A stretch of 64,000 nt of DNA from Bacteroidota bacterium (GCA_947460595.1 CANHGS010000017.1:1-64000), one strand, 5' to 3'. Positions 54,122 to 63,243 are shown, counted from the stretch's first letter. Notes: generated by a model not told the origin, from the letters alone. Numbers and translations: made by a program.

Positions 54122-56626
54122 ATGCCAGATTCTCATTCAATTACCGGACTCACCCAAGACCAAGTAGCGGCTTCCAGAACCGCCCATGGTAGCAATACAC
54201 TCGCATTTAAAAAAGAAAATGGCTTTTGGGAGGCTTTGAAAACACTTGCCAAAGAACCCATGGTTATTTTATTGCTAGCCGCTTCTGTTTTATATTTTAT
54301 CAGTGGTAAGACAAGTGATGGTATTTTTTTAGGCTGTGCTATTGTGCTTGTAGCTGCTATTTCTCTTTACCAAGATTCTAGGAGTAGGAATGCCTTAGAA
54401 AAATTAAAAAACTTTACAGAACCAAGGGCCAAGGTTGTCAGGGATGGTCAAACCATGGAGATTAATACCGATGAGTTAGTCATTGATGATTGCATGGTTA
54501 TTGAAGAAGGAAGTAGTATTCCTGCTGATGGTTATATTATTCAATCCAATGACTTTTCTGTTAATGAATCAATACTAACAGGTGAATCCTATGCTGTTTT
54601 TAAAGATGCAATAAAAGAAGATAATTTGGTTTTTGGAGGTACCCAAGTAGCCAGTGGTTTGGCCATTGCAAAAATTACTGGTATTGGAAATGAAACAAAA
54701 TTGGGTAAGATTGGAAAGAGTTTAGAATCCATACAAGAAGAGAAGACTCCATTGGAAAAACAGATAGCCAATTTTGTACAAAAAATGGTGATGGCAGGAG
54801 CGGCGATTTTTGGTATAGTGTGGTTCATTAATTATACTCATTCAAAAGACGTATTAGATAGCTTGCTTAAAGCGCTAACGCTGGCTATGAGCATTTTACC
54901 CGAAGAAATCCCAGTTGCTTTTACCACATTTATGGCTTTGGGAGCTTGGCGATTAATGCAAATGGGCATTATTGTGAAACAGATGAAGACGGTTGAAACC
55001 CTTGGTTCTGCCACAGTCATTTGCACTGACAAAACAGGCACTATTACACAAAATAAAATGAGTTTAGCAGGTTTATTTTGTTTACAAGAATCACAAACTT
55101 ATTTGGGAGAAAATGAAATTGGGTCAGATGGTAAGGACCTAATTAGAACTGCCATGTGGGCTAGTGAACCTATTCCATTTGATCCCATGGAAATTGCTTT
55201 GCACCAAAGCTATCAGGAACTTTATATAAGTGATGAAAGACCTGATTATCACATGAAGCATGAATATCCTCTAGGAGGCAAACCGCCAATGATGACCCAT
55301 ATTTTTGAAAACAAAACTGGGGTAAGAATCATTGCTGCAAAAGGTGCACCCGAAGCCATTATGGCCGTTTCAGATTTAGCCAATGATCAAGTGATAAAAA
55401 TTGAACAAGCCATTATAGACTTTACTAAAGAAGGTTATCGCGTTTTGGCAGTTGCAAAATCAAACTGGTCTGAAGAAAATTTTCCTGATACGCAACAAGC
55501 AATCCCTTTTCAGTTTATGGGCCTGGTAGCCTTTTTTGATCCACCCAAGGAAAACATTTCAGAAACACTGGCTCATTTTTACAAAGCCGGCATTCATGTA
55601 AAAATCATAACTGGTGACAATGCGGCTACCACATTGTCTATTGCCAAACAAATTGGGTTTGAAGGCGCAGATCAAGAAATTAGCGGGGACCATTTAATGC
55701 AATTATCAGATGCTGTTTTAGAAGAAAAAGTAATAGATACCCAAGTCTTTACACGCATGTTCCCTGAAGCCAAACTGCGTATTATTAATGCGCTAAAAGC
55801 AAAGGGACAAATTGTAGCTATGACTGGTGATGGGGTAAATGATGGTCCAGCCTTAAAAGCAGCTCATATTGGAATAGCTATGGGAAAGAAGGGCACTGAA
55901 ATTGCCAAACAAGCTGCTTCGCTCATTTTAGTAGAAGATGACCTTGCCAAGATGGTTGATGCTATAGCCATGGGAAGGCGTATCTATACCAATTTAAAAA
56001 AAGCCATTCAATACATCATCTCCATTCATATACCCATTGTACTAACCGTATTTTTACCGCTAGCATTGGGCTGGGTCTACCCCAATATCTTCTCTCCGGT
56101 ACATATCATTTTTCTTGAATTAATCATGGGACCAACCTGTTCTATCATTTATGAAAATGAACCCATGGAACAACATAGCATGTCTGAAATGCCAAGAGAA
56201 ATGAGTAATACATTCTTTAATTGGAAGGAGTTAACAACCAGTATCATTCAAGGACTTATGATTACGGCAGGATGTATGGTTACCTATTTATGGGCTGTGA
56301 AAAACGGCTTAAATGAACCAAGTACTAGAACCATGGTTTTTCTGACACTTATCAGTGCTAATCTATTTTTGACCCTTGTGAACAGGTCGTTTTATTATTC
56401 CATATTAACTACGCTAGGATTCAAAAACAATTTAGTCATTGGGATTATTGGGATTACGCTTACCATTACAGTAGCCCTGATTTATATACCCGTTTTAAGT
56501 CATTTTTTTGAATTCCAAGCATTGAATAGCAAGAATACCTTAATCGCCGGTTTAATAGGCTTTGTTGCCGTAATTTGGTTTGAACTATTCAAATGGTACC
56601 AACGATTAAACAATCAAAAAAAATAA
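54122..56626 (+). CDS. P-type cation-transporting ATPase (P2-like)
   Basis: An 834-aa P-type ATPase: actuator motif TGES near residue 154, phosphorylation motif DKTGT near 302, hinge TGDGVNDGPALK near 569, with six to ten membrane helices and the N-terminal LTQDQVAASRTAHGSN of calcium-ATPase-like pumps. The helix-4 ion site reads ILPEEIPV, where characterised Ca-ATPases have PEGLP. Calcium, magnesium or another cation is therefore possible. Monocistronic; the nearest terminator is 184 bp downstream. Confidence 0.93.
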   Translation: MPDSHSITGLTQDQVAASRTAHGSNTLAFKKENGFWEALKTLAKEPMVILLLAASVLYFISGKTSDGIFLGCAIVLVAAISLYQDSRSRNALEKLKNFTEPRAKVVRDGQTMEINTDELVIDDCMVIEEGSSIPADGYIIQSNDFSVNESILTGESYAVFKDAIKEDNLVFGGTQVASGLAIAKITGIGNETKLGKIGKSLESIQEEKTPLEKQIANFVQKMVMAGAAIFGIVWFINYTHSKDVLDSLLKALTLAMSILPEEIPVAFTTFMALGAWRLMQMGIIVKQMKTVETLGSATVICTDKTGTITQNKMSLAGLFCLQESQTYLGENEIGSDGKDLIRTAMWASEPIPFDPMEIALHQSYQELYISDERPDYHMKHEYPLGGKPPMMTHIFENKTGVRIIAAKGAPEAIMAVSDLANDQVIKIEQAIIDFTKEGYRVLAVAKSNWSEENFPDTQQAIPFQFMGLVAFFDPPKENISETLAHFYKAGIHVKIITGDNAATTLSIAKQIGFEGADQEISGDHLMQLSDAVLEEKVIDTQVFTRMFPEAKLRIINALKAKGQIVAMTGDGVNDGPALKAAHIGIAMGKKGTEIAKQAASLILVEDDLAKMVDAIAMGRRIYTNLKKAIQYIISIHIPIVLTVFLPLALGWVYPNIFSPVHIIFLELIMGPTCSIIYENEPMEQHSMSEMPREMSNTFFNWKELTTSIIQGLMITAGCMVTYLWAVKNGLNEPSTRTMVFLTLISANLFLTLVNRSFYYSILTTLGFKNNLVIGIIGITLTITVALIYIPVLSHFFEFQALNSKNTLIAGLIGFVAVIWFELFKWYQRLNNQKK

Positions 56627-56765
56627 GTGCAAGGGTAAACTTCCTTTAGAAATAACTAAAGTTGCCATCCGATTAAAAAGAACAAAATGTGTAGCAAAAG
56701 TTAAGAATGACGATTTTTTTGTACTTATTGCAGACTATCCTAACAAGCTTTTTTTGATGGCTCCC

Positions 56766-56773
56766 TATTTTTG
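56766..56773 (+). promoter_or_regulatory. Orphan -7 box TATTTTTG
   Basis: A perfect TAnnTTTG in the intergenic region after the P-type ATPase; no plus-strand gene follows. No -33 element at usual spacing. Confidence 0.4.
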
Positions 56774-56777
56774 TGAG

Positions 56778-56841
56778 GTATAAGTTTAGGGGCTTATATC
56801 TAAATAATCTGGCCGTGTTTCTACACTGGCCATTTTTTTTT
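56778..56841 (+). ncRNA. Candidate small RNA of about 64 nt
   Basis: Predicted from the orphan box to the terminator at 56810-56841. It contains an ATAAG/CTTAT hairpin followed by the terminator hairpin. No coding frame. It may instead be the end of a long 3' UTR of the ATPase gene. Confidence 0.3.
56810..56841 (+). terminator. Strong terminator
   Basis: Stem TGGCC-GTGT / ACAC-(T)-GGCCA with loop TTCT and nine T residues. Confidence 0.9.
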
Positions 56842-56898
56842 GCCCTAATCCCCAAAAAAACACCCAAAAAGGATGGCCTGTTTTCTCATAACAGGAGA

Positions 56899-57540
56899 TC
56901 AGTTTTTGAAAAACCTACCCATTTTAATTTCATTGGTAAGTCCTACAATTGAATGAATTTCTTTGTCTAATTTTTCTGATTCCGCTTTTAACATATGGAG
57001 CATCTCTATAAAATCGTTATCAATAACTACTCCTACTTGCAAAGAAAGTAATTCAGCCAATCCTTTAATATTTGCCAAAGGGGCTCTAAATAAATGAGAT
57101 TGTCTCCAAGCAATACTTTCTAAAGCTTCTACATATGCTACATTTTTCAATTCATTCAGCTTCTTCTCATGGATATCGCTAAAAACAAAACTAACTCCGC
57201 AAATTATATTACTATCATCATATACTGGAAAAAAACCAATACTATGCCAAGCAAAAGCATTTCCAATTGGTAATTGTACTTCTATATCAGATTTTTGTCC
57301 TTCCAATGCAGTATTAAAATAAAATAGAAATCTGTCTGATGTTCCCTCAAAAAGACAATCTTGAAATTGCATACCTACTTGCATTCTAAGCTTGCGGTAA
57401 GCCCTAATAGATTGCTCAGCCATTGTATTATAGAACAACACTTGGCAGTCTTTGTCTAAGTAGACAACACTTTGGCTAGTGCTATTGATAAGTGATTGTA
57501 ACGGGTAGTCCACAACGTAATTCATACTGAACAGTTTCAA
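56899..57540 (-). CDS. PAS-DHp protein lacking a kinase ATPase domain
   Basis: A 213-aa protein. A PAS domain spans about 15-125 (SVVYLDKDCQVLFYNTMAE; WHSIGFFPVYDDSNIICGVSFVFSDIHEKK). A histidine-kinase dimerisation helix follows, with H-box WRQSHLFRAPLANIKGL (His149), but the protein ends after about 60 more residues without any HATPase domain. It may be a phosphotransfer or regulatory partner of the kinases upstream. The ATG at 57525 is an alternative. It lies 183 bp after the AraC-type regulator in the same orientation. Confidence 0.8.
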   Translation of the reverse strand: MKLFSMNYVVDYPLQSLINSTSQSVVYLDKDCQVLFYNTMAEQSIRAYRKLRMQVGMQFQDCLFEGTSDRFLFYFNTALEGQKSDIEVQLPIGNAFAWHSIGFFPVYDDSNIICGVSFVFSDIHEKKLNELKNVAYVEALESIAWRQSHLFRAPLANIKGLAELLSLQVGVVIDNDFIEMLHMLKAESEKLDKEIHSIVGLTNEIKMGRFFKN

Positions 57541-57723
57541 TGTTTGAAAAATGTGCGGTTTAATGAGAGGCGAGCACCAAGAAACAGTGCTAACCTAAAG
57601 TTAGTAGTAATAAATACTATTTGATAGTTGTAACAAGTCAGAATACAATAGTTATTCTGCAACTACCCACTTACAAAATGTCATTTTTTTAGAACAAACT
57701 AATAGGATAGTGAACAATTTTAC

Positions 57724-58482
57724 TTATTTCTTAGTGTATTGTAAAGGACTAGTGCCGTATTTTTCTTTGAAACATTTACAGAAATAAGAAACAGAATTAA
57801 AGCCAAGTATATAGGCAATGTCTTTTACCGATCCCATATTTTGTCTTAGCATGATTTCTGCCTTGGCCAATTTATAAGAAAGCATGAATTTCCTAGGGCT
57901 CTTTCCATAGATCTTTTTCATCCATCGCTCTAAAGTGGAAACACTCATGAGCATTTTATTAGCTATCTCTTCCACACTAATATTGGCATTGTCTGAAAAA
58001 TCTTCCATGATAGCAGAGATCTGCTTTTTAAAATTGTTCACAGGAGAATCTGCCTGATAATTTAAATTATTCAATTCACTTTTCTCAATAGTGGCTTGCT
58101 TTTGTTTATGCACAGCAACTTGATTTCGAATCTTTAAAAACAGGTTATTAGATTTGAATGGTTTTACTACATAGTCATTGGCACCCAACTCTAACCCCTC
58201 AGTAATCTTATCTTCGCTGTTAATAGCGCTCATTAGAATTACAGGAATAGCTGCCAAGGCTTCATTATTTTTCAACAATCTAAGAATGGAAAACCCATCT
58301 AGCGGAAAGGGCAACATAATGTCTAATAGAATTAAATCTGGAATCTTTACTTCAAGATACTCTATCAATTTGGAACCATTTTCAAGGGCTGTTATACCAA
58401 ATTCACTTCCCAATAATTCTATCAATGCCTCCCGTAACTGCTCATTGTCTTCAACAATACAAACTGTAGGTTTCATAGCCAT
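57724..58482 (-). CDS. Response regulator with AraC-type DNA-binding domain
   Basis: A 252-aa protein: receiver domain 1-125 with phosphoacceptor Asp54 (LILLDIMLP), conserved Lys in YVVKPFKSNN, then an AraC/XylS helix-turn-helix pair from about 155 to the end (SVEEIANKMLMSVSTLERWMKKIYGKSP, GFNSVSYFCKCFKEKYGTSP). It should be the DNA-binding output of the cluster. It starts 1 nt after the stop of the receiver-pseudokinase gene, so the two are translationally linked. An ATG two codons later is possible. Confidence 0.94.
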   Translation of the reverse strand: MAMKPTVCIVEDNEQLREALIELLGSEFGITALENGSKLIEYLEVKIPDLILLDIMLPFPLDGFSILRLLKNNEALAAIPVILMSAINSEDKITEGLELGANDYVVKPFKSNNLFLKIRNQVAVHKQKQATIEKSELNNLNYQADSPVNNFKKQISAIMEDFSDNANISVEEIANKMLMSVSTLERWMKKIYGKSPRKFMLSYKLAKAEIMLRQNMGSVKDIAYILGFNSVSYFCKCFKEKYGTSPLQYTKK

Positions 58483-58483
58483 C

Positions 58484-59572
58484 TTATTTATTTGCTGTTT
58501 TTAATTCAAATACCACTGTAACTGCTCCATTGTGGCCAGAATGAAAATTCACATTCCCTCCCATTTTATTAGCAAGTTCATGCACAAATGAAAGCCCAAT
58601 CTCTAATTGTTCCGCATCTATTTTTTGCAAAAAACCTATTGTAACTTTTGAATTCAATTCTTTAATATTAGCCGTTCTACACTCATTTGAAATGGAAATC
58701 TTAAGAAGACCATTTCCATTTTTAATTTCTATAAAAACTTCTGATGCATTTGGTGAAAACTTAAATGCATTATCCAATAATTCAAAGAAAAGACAACCTG
58801 TTTCATCTGGAAATTCCAAAGGCTGGCTTAGATCTATAGAACTGTTAAAATCCTCTAGACGTTGATAAAACGATGCTCTAGACCTTGTCATTTCTAAAAA
58901 TATTTCACCGGCCATATCCAATCTAGAAAGCCCAGGTATATTCTGTGAAACACTTGCTGAAGGCGTAAGCATTATAGCGTAAAAATCTTTCAACCTTCTA
59001 AAAGAGTCCTGCATAGTATCACTACAATGCTTTAGGTATTTGATGTATTGAATTAATTTCTTATCCTGTATTTCTTCAGATTCTTTCTTTAATATATCTG
59101 TTAAAAACCGAACATCTTTTATGGGTCGGCTCATTTGCATGTCTAATAAAGAAAGAAAATTTGCATTGAGTGATTCCATGTGTTTAAACTTATCGGCCAT
59201 TAACCCAAATCTTCCAAGTCTAGTTTGTATGGTACTTAGAAGATCTTTGAATTTATAAGGTTTGAAAACATAATCATCAGCACCCATATTCATCACAATC
59301 CTTAGGTCTTCATATTGTGCTTTAGCAGTAAGAACAATAAATGGAACCGAAGCCAACTCTGTCATTTTAATGGCTTTGAGTACTTCTACCCCATCCATTA
59401 CAGGCATCATCATGTCACAAATAATCAAGTCGGGTTTTTCTAACATGGCCATCTGCATACCAATCATTCCATTCTCAGCTACAACCACTTTATATTGGCT
59501 GTATTCTAGAAATTCCTGTAGGGATTCTCTAATTTGAACATCATCTTCTATTATTAATATTTTCTCGTACAT
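58484..59572 (-). CDS. Receiver domain fused to a degenerate histidine kinase
   Basis: A 362-aa protein. Residues 1-125 form an intact receiver (Asp53 in LIICDMMMP, Lys in YVFKPYKFK). A DHp-like helical region follows, but the H-box position reads LDMQMSRPIKDV, without His. The ATPase domain keeps an N-box (FFELLDNAFKFSPNAS near 263-277) while the DxGxG box is replaced by SNECRTAN. It therefore looks like a receiver-controlled pseudokinase. It begins 2 nt after the sensor kinase stop. Confidence 0.88.
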   Translation of the reverse strand: MYEKILIIEDDVQIRESLQEFLEYSQYKVVVAENGMIGMQMAMLEKPDLIICDMMMPVMDGVEVLKAIKMTELASVPFIVLTAKAQYEDLRIVMNMGADDYVFKPYKFKDLLSTIQTRLGRFGLMADKFKHMESLNANFLSLLDMQMSRPIKDVRFLTDILKKESEEIQDKKLIQYIKYLKHCSDTMQDSFRRLKDFYAIMLTPSASVSQNIPGLSRLDMAGEIFLEMTRSRASFYQRLEDFNSSIDLSQPLEFPDETGCLFFELLDNAFKFSPNASEVFIEIKNGNGLLKISISNECRTANIKELNSKVTIGFLQKIDAEQLEIGLSFVHELANKMGGNVNFHSGHNGAVTVVFELKTANK

Positions 59573-59574
59573 GT

Positions 59575-61455
59575 TTAGTCCAAATTATAAGGTAATTCCA
59601 AACTGATTTTTGTATACGTGTCTATTTTACTATCTATTTGAAGGGAGCCTTTGTGCTGTCCAATAAAATATTTAACTACAACTAAACCCAAACCCGTTCC
59701 CTCTATTTTATCAACATTGGTTCCTCTTGAAAATGGCTGAAATAACTTTTTTTGATCTTCGGCGCTTATGCCAATCCCCTGATCTTCCACAATTATTTGA
59801 TATTTCTTTTTAAGAAATTTAATAACCAGTGTAGGCGCCGGCTTACCCTCAGAATACTTAAAAGCATTACTTAGTAAATTATTGACAATATGAAACATCA
59901 TCCTTTTGTCAAAAGGAATTTCAACAGGCATACCAACAATCTGTAACTGTATAGTTCTTTTGTCTTTCCATGGCTGATAATGTTCCTTAATCAATTCCAG
60001 CAGAAAATCAACCACAGAGAGCTCTTCAATTTGCAATTGAAACTTACCAGACTCCACTTTACTGACAAATAAGAATTCATTAAGAAGATTGGTCATACCG
60101 TCAATCTGATTCATAACGGTATTGGTATATCGTTCTATTCCTGAAACCCTAAAATGCTGCAACCGCATCATGAGTAATTCTGTGTTTGATAAAATCACAG
60201 AAAGAGGCGTTCTCAATTCATGAGAAACCATGTTCATGAAATTGGTTTTCAATTCATTCAAATATTTCTCTCTAGCCAAGTTTTTCTTAAACTCCTCCTC
60301 TATTCTAACCTGCTCTGTGATATCAGTGAAAAACACAATGATTCTTGGCGATTTCCAATCCTTTTGAATAAATTTGGCAAATTGATATTTTAAATTGACT
60401 TTATCACCATGCTTGGTATTAATAGTCAATTCCCTACTACCACCCAAATGTGTTTCATTATTAAAATAATAATCAATTGCAGTTAAAAAGGACTTCTTAC
60501 CAACCTTGATGATGCTTTCCAAATTCAAAAAACCTATATCAGGCAAAAAATGACCTGTTACATTGGTCCATTTAGAATTAACAAAATGAATATTTCTATC
60601 GGCATCCATTGTTAGCACCAATTCATTACTGTGCTCAATCAGAGAAAGAAACAATGCATGACTTTGTGCTAATTCAATTTCTGATTGGCGCATTTTAGAA
60701 ATGTCAATACCATAGCCAATCATGCTGACAAATTGATCCTCCTCAAAAACAGGATAAAACTTTCTAAGGGTATGCGTAATACCATTTATTGAAGAATGAT
60801 TTACTTCTTCTAATTCCACACTTTCCTTGGTCTCAAAAGCTTGAATAAACGCCAGCCTTCTCTTTACAGCAAAATCTTCTGGTAGTTGTTTGTAATGAGC
60901 ATAGTCAAAATCATCCTTGCCAATAATCCACTTACTAATGGCTGTAGACTTAACCCCTACTTTATTTACAAACTCGTATTTATGATCCGCACTGAAAATA
61001 GCAATATCTGCAGGAATATTATTTAATAGGTTTTCAAAAAATATTTTTTGTTTGGTCATTGCATCCAAAGATGTTACCAAGGAAGATACATTTTTGTATA
61101 CCCATAAATGTCCCTTTGTTTCTTCTGTATTAAAAAACTGATAATCGCGCAAAATGGTTAATCCATCAGCAAAAGACAATTGTTCATCTATTACATTCTC
61201 TTCGTTTTCATAAATCTGGGAAATCCGTTGTACAAATTGATTAGGGTCTTTAAATAGTTGTTTGCTTTCCTGAGCAGCGTTGGAGCAATCCATACCCACT
61301 AAAAATTCAGGTGCCATAGGAATATGAAACAGATTGCAGAAATAATGGTTAACATAAACAATTTTATGGTCAAATGACTCAAATAAGAGTGCATCCGAAA
61401 TTCTGTCCAAAATATCTTTGAACAGCACAGATTGTTTATTGGGGCTATTATCCAT
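59575..61455 (-). CDS. PAS-domain sensor histidine kinase
   Basis: A 626-aa soluble kinase. Three PAS-like domains lie at about 10-125, 137-255 and 265-385 without transmembrane segments, so it probably senses a cytoplasmic signal. The DHp H-box is MVSHELRTPLS with His412; the ATPase has N530 in NLLSNAFKYS, DQGIGIS at 558-564 and GTGLGL at 586-591. All catalytic boxes are intact, in contrast to its neighbours. It begins 10 bp after the mini-receiver gene. Confidence 0.95.
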   Translation of the reverse strand: MDNSPNKQSVLFKDILDRISDALLFESFDHKIVYVNHYFCNLFHIPMAPEFLVGMDCSNAAQESKQLFKDPNQFVQRISQIYENEENVIDEQLSFADGLTILRDYQFFNTEETKGHLWVYKNVSSLVTSLDAMTKQKIFFENLLNNIPADIAIFSADHKYEFVNKVGVKSTAISKWIIGKDDFDYAHYKQLPEDFAVKRRLAFIQAFETKESVELEEVNHSSINGITHTLRKFYPVFEEDQFVSMIGYGIDISKMRQSEIELAQSHALFLSLIEHSNELVLTMDADRNIHFVNSKWTNVTGHFLPDIGFLNLESIIKVGKKSFLTAIDYYFNNETHLGGSRELTINTKHGDKVNLKYQFAKFIQKDWKSPRIIVFFTDITEQVRIEEEFKKNLAREKYLNELKTNFMNMVSHELRTPLSVILSNTELLMMRLQHFRVSGIERYTNTVMNQIDGMTNLLNEFLFVSKVESGKFQLQIEELSVVDFLLELIKEHYQPWKDKRTIQLQIVGMPVEIPFDKRMMFHIVNNLLSNAFKYSEGKPAPTLVIKFLKKKYQIIVEDQGIGISAEDQKKLFQPFSRGTNVDKIEGTGLGLVVVKYFIGQHKGSLQIDSKIDTYTKISLELPYNLD

Positions 61456-61465
61456 TAATATAAAT

Positions 61466-61669
61466 CTAATTACCTACCATACAGGACTGAACTTTTTCTA
61501 AAAGTCGTGTCTTATCTATAGGCTTTTCCAAATCTGCATCTATTGCCAAAATGGCTTCTTCGCCGTTCTCGGCAAAATGAAAGTTTACAAACCGGTCCTT
61601 AAGCATAAAATGAATAATATATTGATTTATTTTATTGCCATCTGCAATCACAAATCTTAAAGTATCCAT
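61466..61669 (-). CDS. Mini receiver domain lacking the phosphoacceptor core
   Basis: A 67-aa protein. The first 42 residues (FVIADGNKINQYIIHFML... FHFAENGEEAI) match beta1-alpha1-beta2 of a receiver, and the last 20 (LEKPIDKTRLLEKVQSCM) match the beta5-alpha5 end with the conserved KP. About 50 residues in between, including the phospho-Asp and the Thr/Ser switch, are missing, with the frame kept. Either a decayed gene by in-frame deletion or a minimal scaffold. It is first in the kinase operon and directly follows a promoter box. Confidence 0.7.
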   Translation of the reverse strand: MDTLRFVIADGNKINQYIIHFMLKDRFVNFHFAENGEEAILAIDADLEKPIDKTRLLEKVQSCMVGN

Positions 61670-61703
61670 TTGTTTTTCAATATTTAACGGCTGCTTTATT
61701 ATT

Positions 61704-61711
61704 CAAATTTA
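61704..61711 (-). promoter_or_regulatory. -7 box TAAATTTG of the signalling operon
   Basis: A perfect TAnnTTTG with a TTG 23 bp upstream, slightly long spacing; leader about 30 nt to the mini-receiver ATG. Confidence 0.55.
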
Positions 61712-62150
61712 GAAGTCAACCCCAGTTCTTACTACAAGAAAACTGTGGATTCTACTGCAATAATTCTTACAAAAAAAAAAGCTTCTCGTTAAAAAAATTA
61801 ACAACCTTTATTTAAATTATGAATTCCCTCATTTGTGTTAGCATTATGAAGAAAATATCACTTAGACTGACGAATTAGTGATATTTTAAAATTTCAATAA
61901 TAGTGTTAATTTTTGATTTTTATTAAATAACTAAGCTTATTTTAAATAAAAAACCAAAAAAATTAACTAAAATAGTCAAAAATTAAATTAATTTGGCGGA
62001 AAAATGGATGAAAATGGGCAATCAATTAATAATGCGGTAATTTTTAATAATTGACCATTTATTGTTAAAAATATTGCCGTATCTATCCTATTTAATGGCA
62101 GATGCTACATATGCATACGCAGCAGGATTGGGGAATTGGATAAAAATAAA

Positions 62151-62194
62151 AAATCCTGAGCGCTTTTACCAGCATTGATGTAGGATTTACGCTC
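62151..62194. other. Pseudoknot-like interleaved inverted repeats
   Basis: AAATCCT (62151-62157) is complementary to AGGATTT (62182-62188), while GAGCG (62158-62162) is complementary to CGCTC (62190-62194), so the two stems interleave. On the minus strand, downstream of the papain-like gene, the second AGGATTTTTT gives a terminator-like T run. Confidence 0.4.
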
Positions 62195-62281
62195 ATTTTG
62201 CTATTTGTATCTGCCAAAAATGATCAAAAAGGGTAATACTCCCTTCTAGAATTACTACAAATTACTACTGTAGTAGTTTTT

Positions 62282-63061
62282 TTAACGCTTTCCGTCTTCC
62301 ACCAACCGTATGGTCCAAAAGTCATCCGAATAATTGGTATTGCACAAATAGTCAAAGGGCATCCACGCATAACCGTTTTTACCCCATGCTTCCCCCCAAG
62401 AATTCCTAATTAGGCATCTTTTTTTTAACAGATCATATCCAACAGCCATAACCGCATGGCCCCCAATACGGCTCTCTCCTTTTTGGGGCATTGGTATGAC
62501 CGCATTCTTACCCATTGACCAAAAGCTTTCAAAAACCGAAAAACCAAAAACAAAAGGAAATCCTTCCTCTAAGCAGGTCAATAATTGATTGATTTCCCAA
62601 TTTTCTAACCGCATGTATTGAATGACTTGGTTCTTCAATGCCTTTTTATACAAAGAAATTGGTGGCTTATGTGCAAACTTGGGAATCAAGTAAGGCCAAT
62701 CAAATTCAGGACATACCCCATCTCTATTTAAAGATTTGATGCCATCACGAATAAAAGCACCACTATCCGATTGTTCCGTATGTATTTGCACCCGTTCGTT
62801 ATAATAGATAAATAACCTGGAGGGAATAAAATTATCTATTGATTGTTTGATTTGTCCAAATTGAAATGCTGCTCCTAGCGCATTAGCAGTGCAGGATCCA
62901 AGACTTCCCTGATCATATACCACAGGGCATTGTTTACGTAAGTCTACGCTAGTAGGTAGTTTGCGTTTAATTTTCTTTACACTCGTATATAATACATCAC
63001 GGTGATCCGGCAGGTCTGGCAACCAACCAAATTGAAACTCCCTTTTAGATGGTATGGACAT
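62282..63061 (-). CDS. C1-family (papain-like) cysteine peptidase without signal peptide
   Basis: A 259-aa peptidase. The active site is complete: QGSLGSCTANAL with the nucleophile near residue 57, IGGHAVMAVGYD with His near 209, and RNSWGEAWG with Asn near 226. The N-terminal GWLPDLPDHRDVLY is common in bacterial C1 peptidases. There is no signal peptide and no long propeptide, so cytoplasmic location or non-classical export must be assumed. ATG 63061 is preferred to an upstream in-frame start at 63097. Confidence 0.92.
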   Translation of the reverse strand: MSIPSKREFQFGWLPDLPDHRDVLYTSVKKIKRKLPTSVDLRKQCPVVYDQGSLGSCTANALGAAFQFGQIKQSIDNFIPSRLFIYYNERVQIHTEQSDSGAFIRDGIKSLNRDGVCPEFDWPYLIPKFAHKPPISLYKKALKNQVIQYMRLENWEINQLLTCLEEGFPFVFGFSVFESFWSMGKNAVIPMPQKGESRIGGHAVMAVGYDLLKKRCLIRNSWGEAWGKNGYAWMPFDYLCNTNYSDDFWTIRLVEDGKR

Positions 63062-63183
63062 ATATCTATTATTTGATGACCAATCTAATAGGGGCAAAAC
63101 ATCAAAAAAACAGGGAGAAGATTCATGTTGTTTATATAACTATCCTGTTTTTACAAACATATCTAATTGCAAATGGAACATCT

Positions 63184-63243
63184 TCAGTGATTTCACGGAA
63201 TTTTCCTGTTATTTTAACCTAGATGAGGCGGTGAAATCACTGA
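63184..63243. repeat. 13-bp perfect inverted repeat upstream of the papain-like gene
   Basis: TCAGTGATTTCAC (63184-63196) and GTGAAATCACTGA (63231-63243), 34 bp apart, about 125-180 bp upstream of the peptidase start on the minus strand. It could be an operator or the arms of a hairpin. Confidence 0.8.

Larger units (their letters stand above)
61670..62281. other. Very AT-rich non-coding region of 612 bp
   Basis: The longest gene-free stretch. It contains the signalling-operon promoter, a 9-bp hairpin AATATCACT/AGTGATATT (61854-61885), long A/T runs and the pseudoknot-like element at 62151-62194. Short frames are present but none has coding character. No RNA family recognised. Confidence 0.6.

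Noticed and set aside
56673..56867. 64-codon minus-strand frame after the P-type ATPase
   Set aside because: It runs through the strong terminator and has no domain or promoter.
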